Assembly (NCBI GenBank): GCA_019915135.1
Contig: JAHLMK010000012.1
Span: 868,001 to 932,000 of the forward strand
Length of the DNA: 64,000 nt
Direction: 5' to 3'
Source of the DNA: Strobilurus pachycystidiatus
Taxonomy: Eukaryota; Basidiomycota; Agaricomycetes; Agaricales; Physalacriaceae
Shown here in pieces: positions 49,173-60,038 of the stretch; positions within the stretch are counted from its first letter, which is position 1; every line of letters starts with the position of its first letter. The notes under the pieces were generated by a model. That model was not told the DNA's origin and did no database searches. It worked only from the letters and a program-made list of their open reading frames with translations. Made by a program: the position numbers and the translations under genes.

Positions 49173-52082
49173 ATGATGGAGACTGACTATTCCAAATTTT
49201 ACCGTGACGAGCGCTTCTCTTCCATCGCAGACATCGGTTCTGCCTCTCGGCTTCTCTCTACGCTGCGGACGCTCTCAAGCGAGGACATAACATTCACCGA
49301 CGAGGACACTTGTCTCCAATTTCTACGAGATCACCCTTTATCGCATTTCATCATTCGAAGAGCTTTCAATAGCAAGTCTTTGGAATGTTTGGAAAGGACT
49401 TGTCAGTGAAATCATTTTTGACAATGAACACTACTCAGATCCTATGCCACAAATTAGATTTGCTCTCCGCCGATCCCGTTCATGAACACTGGTCAAACCG
49501 ACCACAACTTGCAGCGACCCGGGATTCATTACAGGGAATCAAGGCCAGGTTCGCCGAAATGAGATTTCCTGTCAATATCTGGACGGGACCTACGCGCGTA
49601 ACAGAGCCGTCTCTTCGGCAAGAGAAGCCCTCCCATCACCAAATAGCCACTCAGGCTGCTATTTCGGCCTGCTTTCGCGATCTGCGCATTCCTCGGCTTT
49701 CCAGCTTGCCTCTTCTTGTCCTCCTTGACATCGGCGGCTTTTCGCGCGATAAAGTGCTTTCAAAACGGGTAGAGGGTTTGTTCGACGGTAGAAACAAGTA
49801 AGCGTCGCGCCTGATTGTGCTATGCCACTTGACACCAGACTGTAGATTTCTCGTCAATGTATCGGGAGCTGGAAAGACCCGGCTTCTCTATGAAGGTCTC
49901 TGCTTAAATTTGGGCATAATTCTACCTGCCGTTTTGGACTACACCGATCTCGGGGGCCCTCAACTACAATTCATGGTGGAGGACTATCACGAGGACAACC
50001 ATCGGCCTCGCTATTGGGTTCCTGGCGTATACTCGTCACCAGAGGCGGAATATATCCACTCGCGGGCCCATCGTTCGGCCAGCGAGATTCTTCTAATGCG
50101 CCTTTTGGTTTTGGAGGCATTTTTGGAGAGTGGTGCTTCTGAAGATGATGGCAGGGAAAGGTTTTGGTTGTGCTATCAGTTGAACGAGGCTCTTGTGCAC
50201 CCCCGGAGCAACAACTCTATGGGCGACCTGATGTACAAAATCGAACGTTGGTATGCCGAAAACTGGTTCCTCGACGACGCGATTCGCCACACGCTGGAAC
50301 ATATCTTTGCGTTATGGCCGTCCTCGTCTTCGAAACCTCTATACATCGTGGTTGATGAAGCCAACGCGGTCAGGCGTCCTCTACCATTTCTCCGTGATTT
50401 TGTGGATGAAGAGTCAGGACATCCACTCCTAAAGGAACTCCTCCGCGTATGGCAGGGCCACACCAGAGACTTTGACGTTGCCTTTATTGTGGCCGGGACC
50501 GAGATCGACGAGAAGTTCTTTCCGCCAGACGATCCAGAATGGAATACATACTCCTGGACGTCAGACACTGGCAGTTTCGTCGAGCGCCCGTCTCTCCACA
50601 GGGCCTACATCGAACGACTACTTTCTCCGGCTCTATTGAACGATGAGTATTGGAAGAATTTCGTCAATCGGGTGACCGTTTGGCTGCGAGGACGGTGAGA
50701 TTCGCGTTTTCGTGGGGTCGACCTTTTGTCATAACTCTTTACAGACACACATGGTCCGCTGCCCTCATGATGGAATTGCTGCTGCATCGATTCCAAGCGC
50801 CTCATCGCCTCCTTGATACAATGCTGCAGCGTTTCTCTGGTTATACCCCTCATGATCAAGCTTACGTCTCGGAAGAAAAGGACGTCCGCGTACAATTGGG
50901 GAACTTCGAACCGCTGGGATTTGACGTTGAGTTGAACAGGAGTAAGCACAGGCGATGCTCGTATGCTTGAATGTGTTATTCATCGCTTGAAAGATAATCT
51001 ATCATTCGCCACCGTCAGTGACAGCCTCATAAACACTTTGGTCTGTCCAAAAATACCGCTGGTCTTTGGTCGTGATAGGATACGCGTAGTCAACGTCGGG
51101 CTCGGTCGCTTCAGCGACGGTGCTATGGAGTGCGTCGTTGTCGACGAGGTAATCCCTTTGCTTGCCGCTGCCTCGTGGTTTGTGAGGCTGCGACGCTTGT
51201 TCTGCGATCCAGAGGTGTACCTCTTTGTGAACTACCGACCCTACAGGAATGCACTGGGCGTCGCGAAGTTTGTCGCCCTTCGTCTAGTGCATGCCTTCGG
51301 CACTGAGCAGGTACTTGCGAACGTCTTGTCATTCCCCCATGGCGCACCGTCTTGGGCTAAACAGCCTTCATGGCTGGTGCGTTTGGAGAAAGACTCCGAA
51401 GGCGACGTTCTTGCCAAGCGATATCGCTACGCGCCTGGCACATACGCGGAGCATCTTACTGTTTCGACGGATAACAAGACCACCGAAGCTTGGATTCGAG
51501 ACGGCAGCACGGTTTTCTGTTTGCACACTGACAGCTCTTTGCCAGCGTCGCCGACGCTTCTTTTTGCTGTGCAGATGGCGGATGGGTCCACATGCTGGAT
51601 TGCGTTACAGGTCCTGTTGGTTGACTCAGACCTTGTGTTGTCAGAGCTTCCGACGCTGCTGAAAGACTGGGATCCCTCCTCGATGTTCAAAGATGTTAGT
51701 CCTTCTATTCAGGACTCTTTATCTACAAATGACGTTGTTTTAGACGACGTCTGACACATTGGAGGGAGATGCATCGGAGGAGGTCGCTGTAGAGGTGGCG
51801 TGCTTCATGCTTCCCCCTCGAGCAAATCTAACCACAAGTTAGGACAACGAGGATGATTGCGCATTCGACGTGCTACCAGGGCGTCGTAAGGACCTCGGAA
51901 AGCACTCTGTCCTCCGGGTTGTAGCCCCGGTCTACGCCAAAGTGGGGACGCTTGAGATTGCCGCGTTGGAAGAAGAGAACTTCGCCCTTCTTGAGGTGCG
52001 ATGGCTCAGTTCGGCACGCGTTTCACCGGAAAGCCTTCGTCAAGATGTTGCTGTCAATTTCACAGGAATTCCGGCAGCATGA
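49173..52082 (+). CDS. P-loop ATPase, Crinkler-RHS-like family, member C (intact)
   Basis: Six exons (49173-49401, 49458-49797, 49846-50694, 50745-50941, 50994-51748, 51843-52082) sum to 2610 nt, 869 codons plus stop, in one frame. Residues 1-190 form an N-terminal helical region (FLRDHPLSHFIIRRAF). Walker A (VSGAGKTRLL) is near residue 195 and Walker B (LYIVVDEAN) near 355. AGTEIDEKFFPPDDPEW follows the sensor-like strand, and the exon ends in WLRGR. The C-terminal half carries LVCPKIPLVFGRDR, GRFSDGAMECVVVDEVIPLLAAASW and TLLFAVQMADGSTCWIALQV. The last exon starts DNEDD and holds LPGRRKDLGKHSVLRVVAPVYAK. The layout fits the Crinkler-RHS class of ATPase-plus-nuclease effectors, but I see no clear nuclease catalytic set, so effector activity is an inference. 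The start MMETDY was chosen because the equivalent methionine in D lies at the same point. Confidence 0.85.
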
Positions 52083-52541
52083 ATGACTGCCCTAGTTTCT
52101 GTTATCATGTACTGTATTACCACAATGTAAGTCCTTCCTGTAACAGTATACAGGGTCGTTATTACCCTCTTCGTTTGTAACAATAACATCGCGTTAACAA
52201 CGTGTGCCGTTTCGAGACACCAACACAAAGCTGCGATCCGGTCTTGCATGTGTGAAGGACATCTCCACTGCTTGTTCATGCCGGTCAATGATTCGTTGTG
52301 GGCAACGTCGACGTTATGAGTTTCTCGAATCACGGCAACACCATTGAGATTGCGCGCTACCACGACCCGCCAAGCGCGTTCACGCGGGTCGGCCTGGGGT
52401 CGGCTAACATCTTACCACCCCATGCTCACTCTTCTTCATCAGTACAGTGCAGTATGTGGGTCCAGAAGTACACGCGGTTCTGTCACCACCTGCGCCTCAA
52501 TTTTCGAAAGCATGCAAGTATTGTTTCAATACCAACTCGAC
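52083..52541 (+). promoter_or_regulatory. Spacer and upstream region of ATPase gene D
   Basis: 3' flank of gene C, then the duplicated 110-bp block (52388-52502) also found before gene C, then the D start. No other gene is seen. Confidence 0.5.
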
Positions 52542-54982
52542 ATGGCCGCGTACTCCGACTTCTATAAACGCTTCCGGTCGAGAGATATCAAGTCACCCGA
52601 GAGCGGAAGCAAGTTTCTGTCTGTGCTGCGTACACTGAATGGTGGTGACGAAACCTTCGTCGATGAGACGCATTGCCTCGAATTCCTTCGAGATCACCCG
52701 TTATCGTTGGACACTCTTGTTGGAGCCTTCATAAACAGAATGCTGGAAAATTTGGAAGGCACCAGTCAGTGCCTACACTCTTGGATTGTAGTATGCTTAC
52801 GGAGGATTGACAGGTCTGTTGTCGCCCAATCCTGTGCGCGAATATTGGGCGAAGCGACCCCAAACATCAGAAACAGGTGCCCTTCTGTCTCGCACTTCAG
52901 AATATCTGAGTAAATCCCAATATCCGAGTGGTATTTGGACCGGTCCTGCTGAAGGGATTCCTGCGGGAGAAGCAGAGTCCGCCGTTACCGCCCACATAAG
53001 TGGGTTAGGGTTCCCATTGCTTCCTGGTCGATCGCCAATCCCTGTCCACCTCCTCTTTGGCCTCGGGGATTTCGCAAAAGACGACCTCCTCTCGCAGCGT
53101 GTCAACAGCTTGTTCGACAAAGGACACAAGTGCGATACAGATGTTGACCGATTGAGCCAAGCGCTAACGCCAGAAACAGATTCCTTGTCAACGCGTCCGG
53201 CACTGGGAAAACAAAGCTGCTCTACGAGGGTCTTTGCCTACATTGGGGTATATTCTTCAGCTGCTCGATTGATTTCACAGGTCTGGGCGCGCCGGACCTC
53301 AACGATGTGGTCGAACAGCTACAGAGCTTCCGCCCGGGATATTCAAATATACACCTCTTCACGCAACCGGAAATCGAATATATCCACGAGCGGACCCACC
53401 TCACAGCTAGCCAGATGCTTCTTATGCGTTTGATGCTTCTGAAAATCTATTTGGAGCTCGATCTCGCTGGCAGCGACGACGGAAAGAAGATGTGGTTATG
53501 CTTTCAACTGAAAGAGGAGATGCTGCATCCAGAACTCAAAGGTACAATGAAGTCTCTTGTCAGATGAATCAGAACCTGGGCCGTGGATAGTTGGTTTATC
53601 GACGACGCTATCCGAGATACACTCCAGGAGATCTTCGCACTATTACCCTCCTCATCTTCCGACCCTCTATATGTTGTGGTCGATGAAGCCAATGCCGCGG
53701 GAACTCCTCTTACATACCTCGACGCTTCCGGCGATCGCTCCTCAGCGTACCCTTTACTGAAAGAATTTCTCCGTGTGTGGCGCAAACATACCAAAGAATT
53801 CAACGTCGTCTTTGTTGTTGCTCGCACCACAATTCACACGGGCTTCTTTCCGCAGGAGGATCCGGAGTGGGACACGTTTGAGTGGCGGTCAGACACTGGG
53901 AGTTTCGCAGAAGATCCGCTTCGGCACAGGCTACATTTGGAAAGATTCATACCACCAAATTTCTTGAAGGAGGCATGCTGGAAGCAGTTTGTTACTCGAG
54001 CAACGTCGTGGCTTCGTGGGAGGTGAGTCGCTTTTGACAGCCGGTGGTCAAGAATGGTGCACTCAGCCTGCTGACAGACATCGTTGGACAACGATGCTCA
54101 TTACGGACCTGCTTTGCAATCGCTTCCGCGCACCGCACCGCTGTTGTGACTTATACATCAAAGGATTCAGTGGCTATCAGCCTCACGATACGGCATACAT
54201 GCTAGAGGAGCAGCACATCCCACTCGATCTTCGTGAATACATGCCGTCGGGGTTCGAAGAGAATTTGGAAAACAGTAAGACTATTCGTTGCTTGCAGCAG
54301 ACCTGTCCTGATGAAAAAGAGGCCCTCTAACGCTGGCCACTGTCACCGACTCTCTCATCAATATCTCGTCTGCCCGAAGACACCCTTGGTCTTTGCCCGC
54401 GATAGGCTACTAGTCGTCAATTATGGACACGGGCGATTTGTCGACGCGTCCATGGAGTGCATTGTTGTAGATGAAGCAATCCCCCTTCTAGCTGCCGCTA
54501 CCTGGTACTCATCAACCAGAGACCGGTTAGTTACTGACCCACTGATTTACTTATGGAAACCCTATCGTCGATACAGAAACGTGCAGGCCATCACAAAATA
54601 TGTTGCTCTCTCACTGGTACACGCCTTCAGCGTGGATCGAAGGCTCGCGGACGTCTTAACGTTTGCCGGACCTGAGCCTACGTGGGCTGACCAGAACACA
54701 TGGCTAGTCAAATACGCAAGGTCATCCAGCGGTGTGATGCTTCCGGAACGAGTTAGGTATACAAGGGGCGCATATGCGGAATATCTTTCGACATCGCAGA
54801 ATGTCGAGACCAATAAATCATGGGTTGAGGGCAACGGGACGGTGTTTTGTCTCTATGTTGGCTCCTCGACAGCACCGACCTTGCTGTTTGCCTTAAAGAT
54901 GGCAGATGGATCAACCTGCTGGGTTGTGTTGCAGGTGCTGACGGAGTCCGAGCGGATGATGACGGATACGCTGAAGGATTTT
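52542..54982 (+). pseudogene. P-loop ATPase member D, 5' part, disrupted
   Basis: Tandem paralogue of C with the same exon borders: 52542-52764, 52814 to about 53133, about 53183-54022 (Walker A ASGTGKTKLL, Walker B LYVVVDEAN), 54078-54274, about 54321-54982. Three lesions are visible. A TGA at 53565-53567 lies in frame within the ATPase exon, between LVR and IRTW, where C is open. One base is lost at about 54361-54365: the frame changes between DSLIN and LVCPKTP relative to C. The penultimate exon is cut at 54982 by an 8.5-kb retroelement, and a stop inside the element follows (about 55028). The 3' remainder lies at 63473-63883. By eye D is clearly the sister of C; the other lesions may have come after the insertion. 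ATPase activity is unlikely to be made as one protein. Confidence 0.9.
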
Positions 54983-55218
54983 TTCGTGGCGGAGATCAAT
55001 CACGTCTTCCTAGATCTCAGTGTAGTCTGAAGACTTCGTTTTGTTACAAAGAAATACAATTCAACTGGATCTACAAAACTAAGTCTGATTAAGAAAGTCA
55101 AACAGGTGACACTGGTTGCCGTGAGTTGGGTGAAGGGGAAACGGGAAAGACTGCGAAACATTCGAGTCGAAACCGTTTCTCCGAGTGACGAGCTGAGTGA
55201 GATGGGATCCGATACCCC
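54983..55218 (-). repeat. Split direct repeat B2 (element 3' terminus)
   Basis: 236 bp matching B1 with about five differences by eye. Its outer edge abuts host codons of gene D. The open frame FVAEINHVFLDLSVV that seems to finish gene D is actually element sequence, since it recurs in B1. Confidence 0.9.
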
Positions 55219-55319
55219 GTCTCACCGTAGCTCTAAACAACCAGCCATCAATTCAAAATGGCTCTCTAACTTCTCTGAAGTTCTGCTGCTGCTGCTCTGC
55301 AGAGGTCGGGGTGGGTGGG
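55219..55319 (-). other. Unique linker between A2 and B2
   Basis: 101 bp not repeated elsewhere in the window. It includes a (CTG)n-like run at about 55284-55299 and a short inverted repeat AACTTCTCTGAAGTT. Canonical split repeats have A2 and B2 close together; this linker may hold priming or packaging signals or be the inner edge of a degenerate repeat. Confidence 0.5.
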
Positions 55320-55500
55320 CCAAAGAAGTAGAACCCAGACTGGCGATGCTTGCGTTCGCAGTCGCTGGGTACCCGAAAACTGAGATGATGACCGTGAGCG
55401 AGAAAGAAGCGCGTTCTCAATCACGTGAGACGTTCTCTGATCTTGCACGAAACAGCGCCTCGATTCCTCCTTCCCGCGCCAGCCCCCTCGAGGCTTCCAT
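55320..55500 (-). repeat. Split direct repeat A2
   Basis: 181 bp matching A1 (63292-63472) with about five differences by eye. It directly abuts B1 at 55500/55501, so the B1-A2 junction reproduces the joined ends expected of a circular intermediate. Confidence 0.9.
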
Positions 55501-55736
55501 TTTGTGGCGGAGATCAATCACGTCTTCCTAGATCTCAGTGTAGTCTGAAGACTTCGTTTTGTTACAAAGAAATACAATTCAATTGGATCTACAAAACTAA
55601 GTCTGATTAAGAAAGTCAAACAGGTGACACTGGTTGCCGTGAGTTGGGTGAAGGGGAAACGGGAAAGACTGCGAAACATTTGAGTCGAAACCGTTTCTCC
55701 AAGTGATGAGCTGAGTGAGATGGGATCCGATACCCC
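55501..55736 (-). repeat. Split direct repeat B1
   Basis: 236 bp, second copy of B2, lying just downstream (element sense) of the YR gene, which ends at 55821. Confidence 0.9.
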
Positions 55737-55820
55737 ACCTGGGAAACCAAGTCAACTGCGCGTCGCGATCCCAAAACGAGCGAGACAACCCCAAGCCACG
55801 GCAAGCTGTTGCCTGTGCAC

Positions 55821-56852
55821 CTAAGCTGTCTCCCTCTTCGTCCCCTCCTCCTTGGCGAGTCCTTCGATGTGGATGACTCCCAGTGCGTCTAGTTTGCGCC
55901 AGTACCTCAAAAAGGCGTCCGACGACCATCTTCCCATTGCCCGAACCACGTCCGGGTTGACCCCGTTCAGCAAATAGAAGGTCGTCCCTCCAATCCGAAA
56001 GCAGTGGCCCGAGAGGCGCGCAAAGCCGTCCTTCTCCCACACTTCGTTGCACCTTGCCATAAAGGCCCTCGCCGTTAAGACCTTCCTCTTCCCGCCAATC
56101 TCCAGATACGACGCCAGGGGTGAGTCGTCCTCCAGTTCGTTCGCTTGAAGATGGAAATCGAGGGCCGCAGAGGGGCAGGCGTCGCCTAACTCCGGTTGTG
56201 CGCAAATGACCACCCTCTCTCCCTTTTCCTTCTTTGTCTTGGACCACGGCAAGTCGAGGTGACGCAATCCCTTCTGCGAGAAAGGTCGACCTAAATCGCC
56301 CTTTGTTGGGTGCTTCCTCGGGTCGAAATCTTCCAAACGCTCCGAGGTTGGCAGCATCTCTCCCGCTCTCATCTGCGCAAAGGTGAGCGGGGATGCCATC
56401 CCCAAAACCGCTATGTCTTTCGGCTCCGTCAGGTCCAAACCTCTCGCCAGAGCTTTCAGATGCTCGACCGTCACTGGCTCCCGCGGGTCGCGTTTATTGA
56501 TCTTTGGAGCCTCGCGTTGAACGCCTTCCATCACGTAGGTCAGCTGAATGGACGGCTCCCATGGTAGGCCGTTGAGGACGTGGAAAGCTCGAACCCCGTA
56601 GAGTTTAGCGCGAATTCCTCCGCTCCCATTCTTGCCCAGCCAGGAAGCCGCAAAGTTCTCTAGGTGCCTCTGCTGGGCCGGGAGTCTGGAACGTCTGTCT
56701 AAACCGGACTCGATTGCCCAGTGGAGATAGGCGCGCAGTCCTGCTTCGTGCTGCTTCCTTGTCCCCCTCGCCCAAGCGTTCTGGATGGACTGTCTCGTCT
56801 GGAGCGGGATGTCGGGGAGGAATTTGACGTATTCCGCCCTAATCGTTTCCAT
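55821..56852 (-). CDS. Tyrosine recombinase (YR) of the retrotransposon
   Basis: 343 codons from METIRAEYVK. The N-terminal SAM-like core-binding domain (SIQNAWARGTRKQHEAGLRAY, about residues 23-45) is followed by the catalytic domain. Motifs visible are TFAQMRAGEML (Arg I), GHCFRIGG (His-x2-Arg II, about residue 293), GRWSSDAFLRYWRK (Trp in the second-His position and the nucleophilic Tyr at about residue 323). All catalytic residues are present, so the enzyme could be active. It would integrate a circular double-stranded cDNA by site-specific-type recombination, without making a target duplication. The gene is on the same strand as gag and pol, 1.3 kb after pol. A MITE lies 168 bp upstream of its ATG, and a divergent spliced gene starts beyond that, so its promoter region has been altered. 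Confidence 0.9.
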   Translation of the reverse strand: METIRAEYVKFLPDIPLQTRQSIQNAWARGTRKQHEAGLRAYLHWAIESGLDRRSRLPAQQRHLENFAASWLGKNGSGGIRAKLYGVRAFHVLNGLPWEPSIQLTYVMEGVQREAPKINKRDPREPVTVEHLKALARGLDLTEPKDIAVLGMASPLTFAQMRAGEMLPTSERLEDFDPRKHPTKGDLGRPFSQKGLRHLDLPWSKTKKEKGERVVICAQPELGDACPSAALDFHLQANELEDDSPLASYLEIGGKRKVLTARAFMARCNEVWEKDGFARLSGHCFRIGGTTFYLLNGVNPDVVRAMGRWSSDAFLRYWRKLDALGVIHIEGLAKEEGTKRETA

Positions 56853-57019
56853 GAAATCGACCGGTGTTTTACGCTGCTGCGTTCAAAAGCGGCCTGCACC
56901 TATTTTCCTCAGCGGACGTCCGAGTCCCCTGCGCTTGTAACGCACCTTTTCCCCGTTTCCCGGAAATATCGCTCGGCATGGTCTTCGGTTTTGCTCTTGT
57001 GTCGGTGGTGAAAGCAGGA

Positions 57020-57292
57020 CACTGCATGAAACATACCATATTTACGCCGGAAATATGGTGAAAAAATGTAAAATTTATTTAGCATTTTTTCACTTCAAAA
57101 ATAATAAAATTATCATAAAATTAAGTGAAAATATGATGAATACATCTGATTATAGCAAGGTATAGCATATCTTTAGTATATTTTCATGTATTTTTAAAAT
57201 ATTTTCATCATTTTTGAAGTGAAAATATGCTAAAGAAATTTTACATTTTCTCACCATATTTCAGGCGTAAATATGATATGTTTCATGCAGTG
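57020..57292. mobile_element. CACTG-ended MITE nested in the retrotransposon
   Basis: 273 bp, strongly AT-rich in a GC-rich element. Terminal inverted repeats of about 80 bp start CACTGCATGAAACAT at both ends and run, with a few mismatches, through AAATATGGTGA to CACTTCAAAAA; the centre is also nearly palindromic. A 3-bp duplication GGA flanks it (57017-57019 and 57293-57295). CACTG ends with 3-bp target duplications are typical of CACTA/CMC-type non-autonomous elements. No coding capacity. Confidence 0.85.
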
Positions 57293-57400
57293 GGAGATCG
57301 AGCGGCGATCTCAACTCCCAACTTGGCGCGATCGTGTTGAATCTGGTAAAACATCCGCGATGCGTTCTGTTTGGCTCTGCCCTTGAGCTTATTCTTGATT

Positions 57401-57418
57401 CTAAGCGCCGGCGCTTAG
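57401..57418. promoter_or_regulatory. Perfect 18-bp palindrome upstream of the antisense gene
   Basis: CTAAGCGCCGGCGCTTAG lies 26 bp before the ATG of the antisense gene and 549 bp before the YR start. It could be a dimeric regulator site in the promoter/5' UTR or an RNA hairpin. Confidence 0.45.
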
Positions 57419-57444
57419 CAACCGTGACTCGTACTTAAACCACC

Positions 57445-58068
57445 ATGTCCACTCCTGCCCCCGCTCTTCGTGGCCTCACCGCTGTCCGTAATCGCGCCCA
57501 AGATAGAATTCGCCAGCTTGTCGACAGCCTCCAAACTGTCCACGACTTAATCCTTGTCGAGTATCACGATCGTGCGTCCCCATTCTCCATCTTCGTAGCT
57601 CTTTCTCACTGCATGTCTTCCAGACGTTCACGAACGAGTTTCTACCGCACTCTCCAGCGACTTCAAACAAGACTTAGTCACCGCCAATAGTACGTGTGCT
57701 TTCTGTTCCCTTATGGTGAATGCTCGAACGTCTTGCCAGGTCTCGCTACTGAAATCACCGACCTGACTCCGGCTGGCTTCCCCTCCCCTCTCTCCGGCCA
57801 TGGAGAGGTTGGTGCAGTCCTCGTCAGTCGTGGCAAGATGAAGTGGGCCGAGGCTCTAGCGCGGATGGGTATTCGTACCGTGAACGATATGCAAATTCTC
57901 TCAGCTCTATGTGCGTGCTCATACGTCTTGTTTTCCGCTCACGCTCAATTCCTCTTAGATAAATCCAGCGCCACTCAAGTCCGAGCTCTCATGAGCGAGG
58001 CCCTCGTTATCGACGAATTGTCTCCCGACATGGACACACTCGACGATCTGCTGGACCCGTATCCTTGA
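57445..58068 (+). CDS. Four-exon antisense gene carried between pol and YR, unknown function
   Basis: Exons 57445-57571, 57624-57689, 57740-57910 and 57959-58068 give 474 nt, 157 residues, with three introns of 52, 50 and 48 nt (GTGCGT..CAG, GTACGT..CAG, GTGCGT..TAG). All keep frame and have pyrimidine-rich 3' ends, which is hard to get by chance. The protein starts MSTPAPALRGLTAVRN, has helical segments (RIRQLVDSLQTVHDLIL; ERVSTALSSDFKQDLV), a middle block SRGKMKWAEALARMGIRTV and an acidic end (ELSPDMDTLDDLLDPYP). No membrane helix, signal or known catalytic motif is seen. It faces pol tail to tail and diverges from YR. It is flanked by element genes on both sides, so it is either an accessory gene of the element or a captured host gene. 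Because its introns are antisense to the element transcript, retrotransposition would not remove them. Confidence 0.8.
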
Positions 58069-58157
58069 TTGATGACGAGATTTCTATTGCTGTACTTGTA
58101 ATTTCCATCGTCCCGACTCCCAAGAATGTTTTAAGCTTGTTTGACGAATAAATCTCT

Positions 58158-60038
58158 TTACAAATCTGCGTACGCTACTGAATGCTTTACGAACGGTTTC
58201 AAATGATGCGGGACCCGAGGCGGGTACTGGAGCAAGTCTCCCTTCGCCCCGAATTCTCCTCGCAAAGGGGCGTCCGCCGTGTTCACCTTCGTGTTCACGT
58301 ACTCTATCGTGAGCCAGATTCCGTAGTCCTGCATCAAGCTGACTATGCGGCGCAAAATGGCGTTCTGCTGGCGACCTCTCGAGTAGCCTGCCTTCAGCCC
58401 TCCGATGACTCCCTGATTATCCGACCGCAGGCGAATGTGGGTGTCCTTGTACCCGGCCGCATGCAGCGTCCGCAGCGCCATCTCAATGACGACCATCTCT
58501 CCCCAGCCAATATCTCTACCATCGGACTTCCAGCCCTCCTTGAACTCCCAAGCCAACCAACGTCCGTTCAGCACCAGGCCCATTCCCCAGGAGGTCGACG
58601 CGTCAACCATGATCTCCACGTCTTCTCTGATCGGCCCCGGAGTCGCGCAGGTCATACCGAGGAAATCTTTCCCCAGCTGATCGTACCACCATACCAAGTC
58701 CTCCGCCAGCGAGGCGGACACTTTGTGCGCGACGAATCCCGGTGCGCCCTCTTTGAAGCTCGCCCGCAGCCGGTAGAGCAGGGGCATCCTCGAACGACCT
58801 TCTGGGCAAATCAGGCAGACGTGGTTGAGCGTACCCGCTATCGAGTCCACCTCCTTCCTTGTCATTGCCGCTCCTTTCTTCACAAACTTCTCCAGCTTCC
58901 CTCTGTACTTCTCCTTCTTCTTTGCCGGAAGCTGAACGACTTTTGACGCCAAGTCCCATTCGAAACTGATATAGGTGAAGTCCGAGCTGAATGGGACAAA
59001 CTTGTCCGGCGCCCACGGCCAACCCAACTTTTCCGCCACCTGCCAGACCAAACTTGCGTCGTAAGCGTAGATGAAAGTCCCGTCCTTCGTACGGCCCTTT
59101 GGGTAGCGGAAGAAAATGAAATCGTCCACCCACTTCAACACCGCCTCGACTCCTGCAAACAGAAGGAGGATCACCATCACATCTGCTATTCTCCCAAATA
59201 TCCCGGGAGACGGAGATGCCCCAAAATCCAGCAGGTAGTTCATATGGAAGAGAATGCCCAGGAGGATTGTCGTGAAGATTCTCTGCGACGGCTTTGTCGG
59301 GACGTTGCGAAAGGCTGATTCCACGTCAAACGTCGCCACCTGCGTCCCCTCCGGCGCCTCCGCCACCTTCAGGAGACACTCTGAGAAGGTCCCCCACTCG
59401 CATTGAAACCGATCCGTGTCGATAATCGCGTTTATTGAAGTAGTCTCGGGGTCTATAGCTAAAGGCTCTTCAAGTTGTAATTCGTTTAGTGAAAGTGATT
59501 TTCTTCTCTGCAATTCTTTTTCCAAATCCGGCGGCAGCGTCGACCTCGGGAACGAGTGATCAGTCGTAATGCAAAGTTTCCCGGGTCTCTGCTCCACAAC
59601 GTTCATGGGTGCAGATCTAAAAAAGCCTGTTTCCCTTGTTAGAAACCGACGGGAGAAGAAGGGAGGCAAGCGAACCAATTCGTGATTCCAGCTCTTCCTT
59701 CGTAAACCCTCTCGATAAGCGTCCCATCTTCCGTTCAGCTCCGTACTGTTTTTCGATGAAATCTAAGTGTTCGGGTGTCTTTGCATGGTTCGGTGGCGTG
59801 AAGGTCTTCGTCAAAGCAATACCATCCAGCCCCAGCGAAAACCCCTCCCGCATACCCTTCGGCACGTCAGCGTACTCCTCCAGGATCCCGGCCTCTCTCA
59901 TCGCCGCCTCCCACTCGTCCGCCTTGAACGGCGTCCGGATAGGGAACAAATCCTCCCCCTCCTCCAAACTCGGCGGCGCAACGCTAGCGCAAGCCGCCTC
60001 CCCCTGCTCCACCTCCCCCAGATCCTCACAAGTCGGGG
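58158..60038 (-). CDS. Pol: reverse transcriptase-RNase H of the retrotransposon (one intron)
   Basis: The N-terminal exon (about 60038-59676) holds SLEEGEDLFPIRTPFKADEW and the YGAERKMGRLSRGFTKEELESRI lead-in. A 49-nt intron (59675-59627, GTTCGC..CAG) joins it to FFRSAPMNVVEQRPGKLCIT, completing RT motif 1. RT signatures are IDTDRFQCEWGTFSECL, ATFDVESAFRNVPTKPSQR (motif A aspartate) and LKWVDDFIFF (motif C, VDD box). RNase H follows: MVDASTSWGMGLVLNG, EMVVIEMAL, RSDNQGVIGGL, TADAPLRGEF, carrying the acidic catalytic residues. There is no protease or integrase. The exon start is not an ATG: the frame overlaps the end of gag in the +1 position, so pol is probably made by frameshift or a further splice. 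The frame is otherwise intact. Confidence 0.88.

Noticed and set aside
54984..55030. FVAEINHVFLDLSVV as the natural C-terminus of ATPase D
   Set aside because: The same sequence recurs in repeat B1 at 55502, and the true continuation of the gene is found at 63473.
55106..55531. Open frame on the plus strand beside the end of ATPase gene D
   Set aside because: It is made of the B and A repeats of the retrotransposon read antisense; coding potential is incidental.
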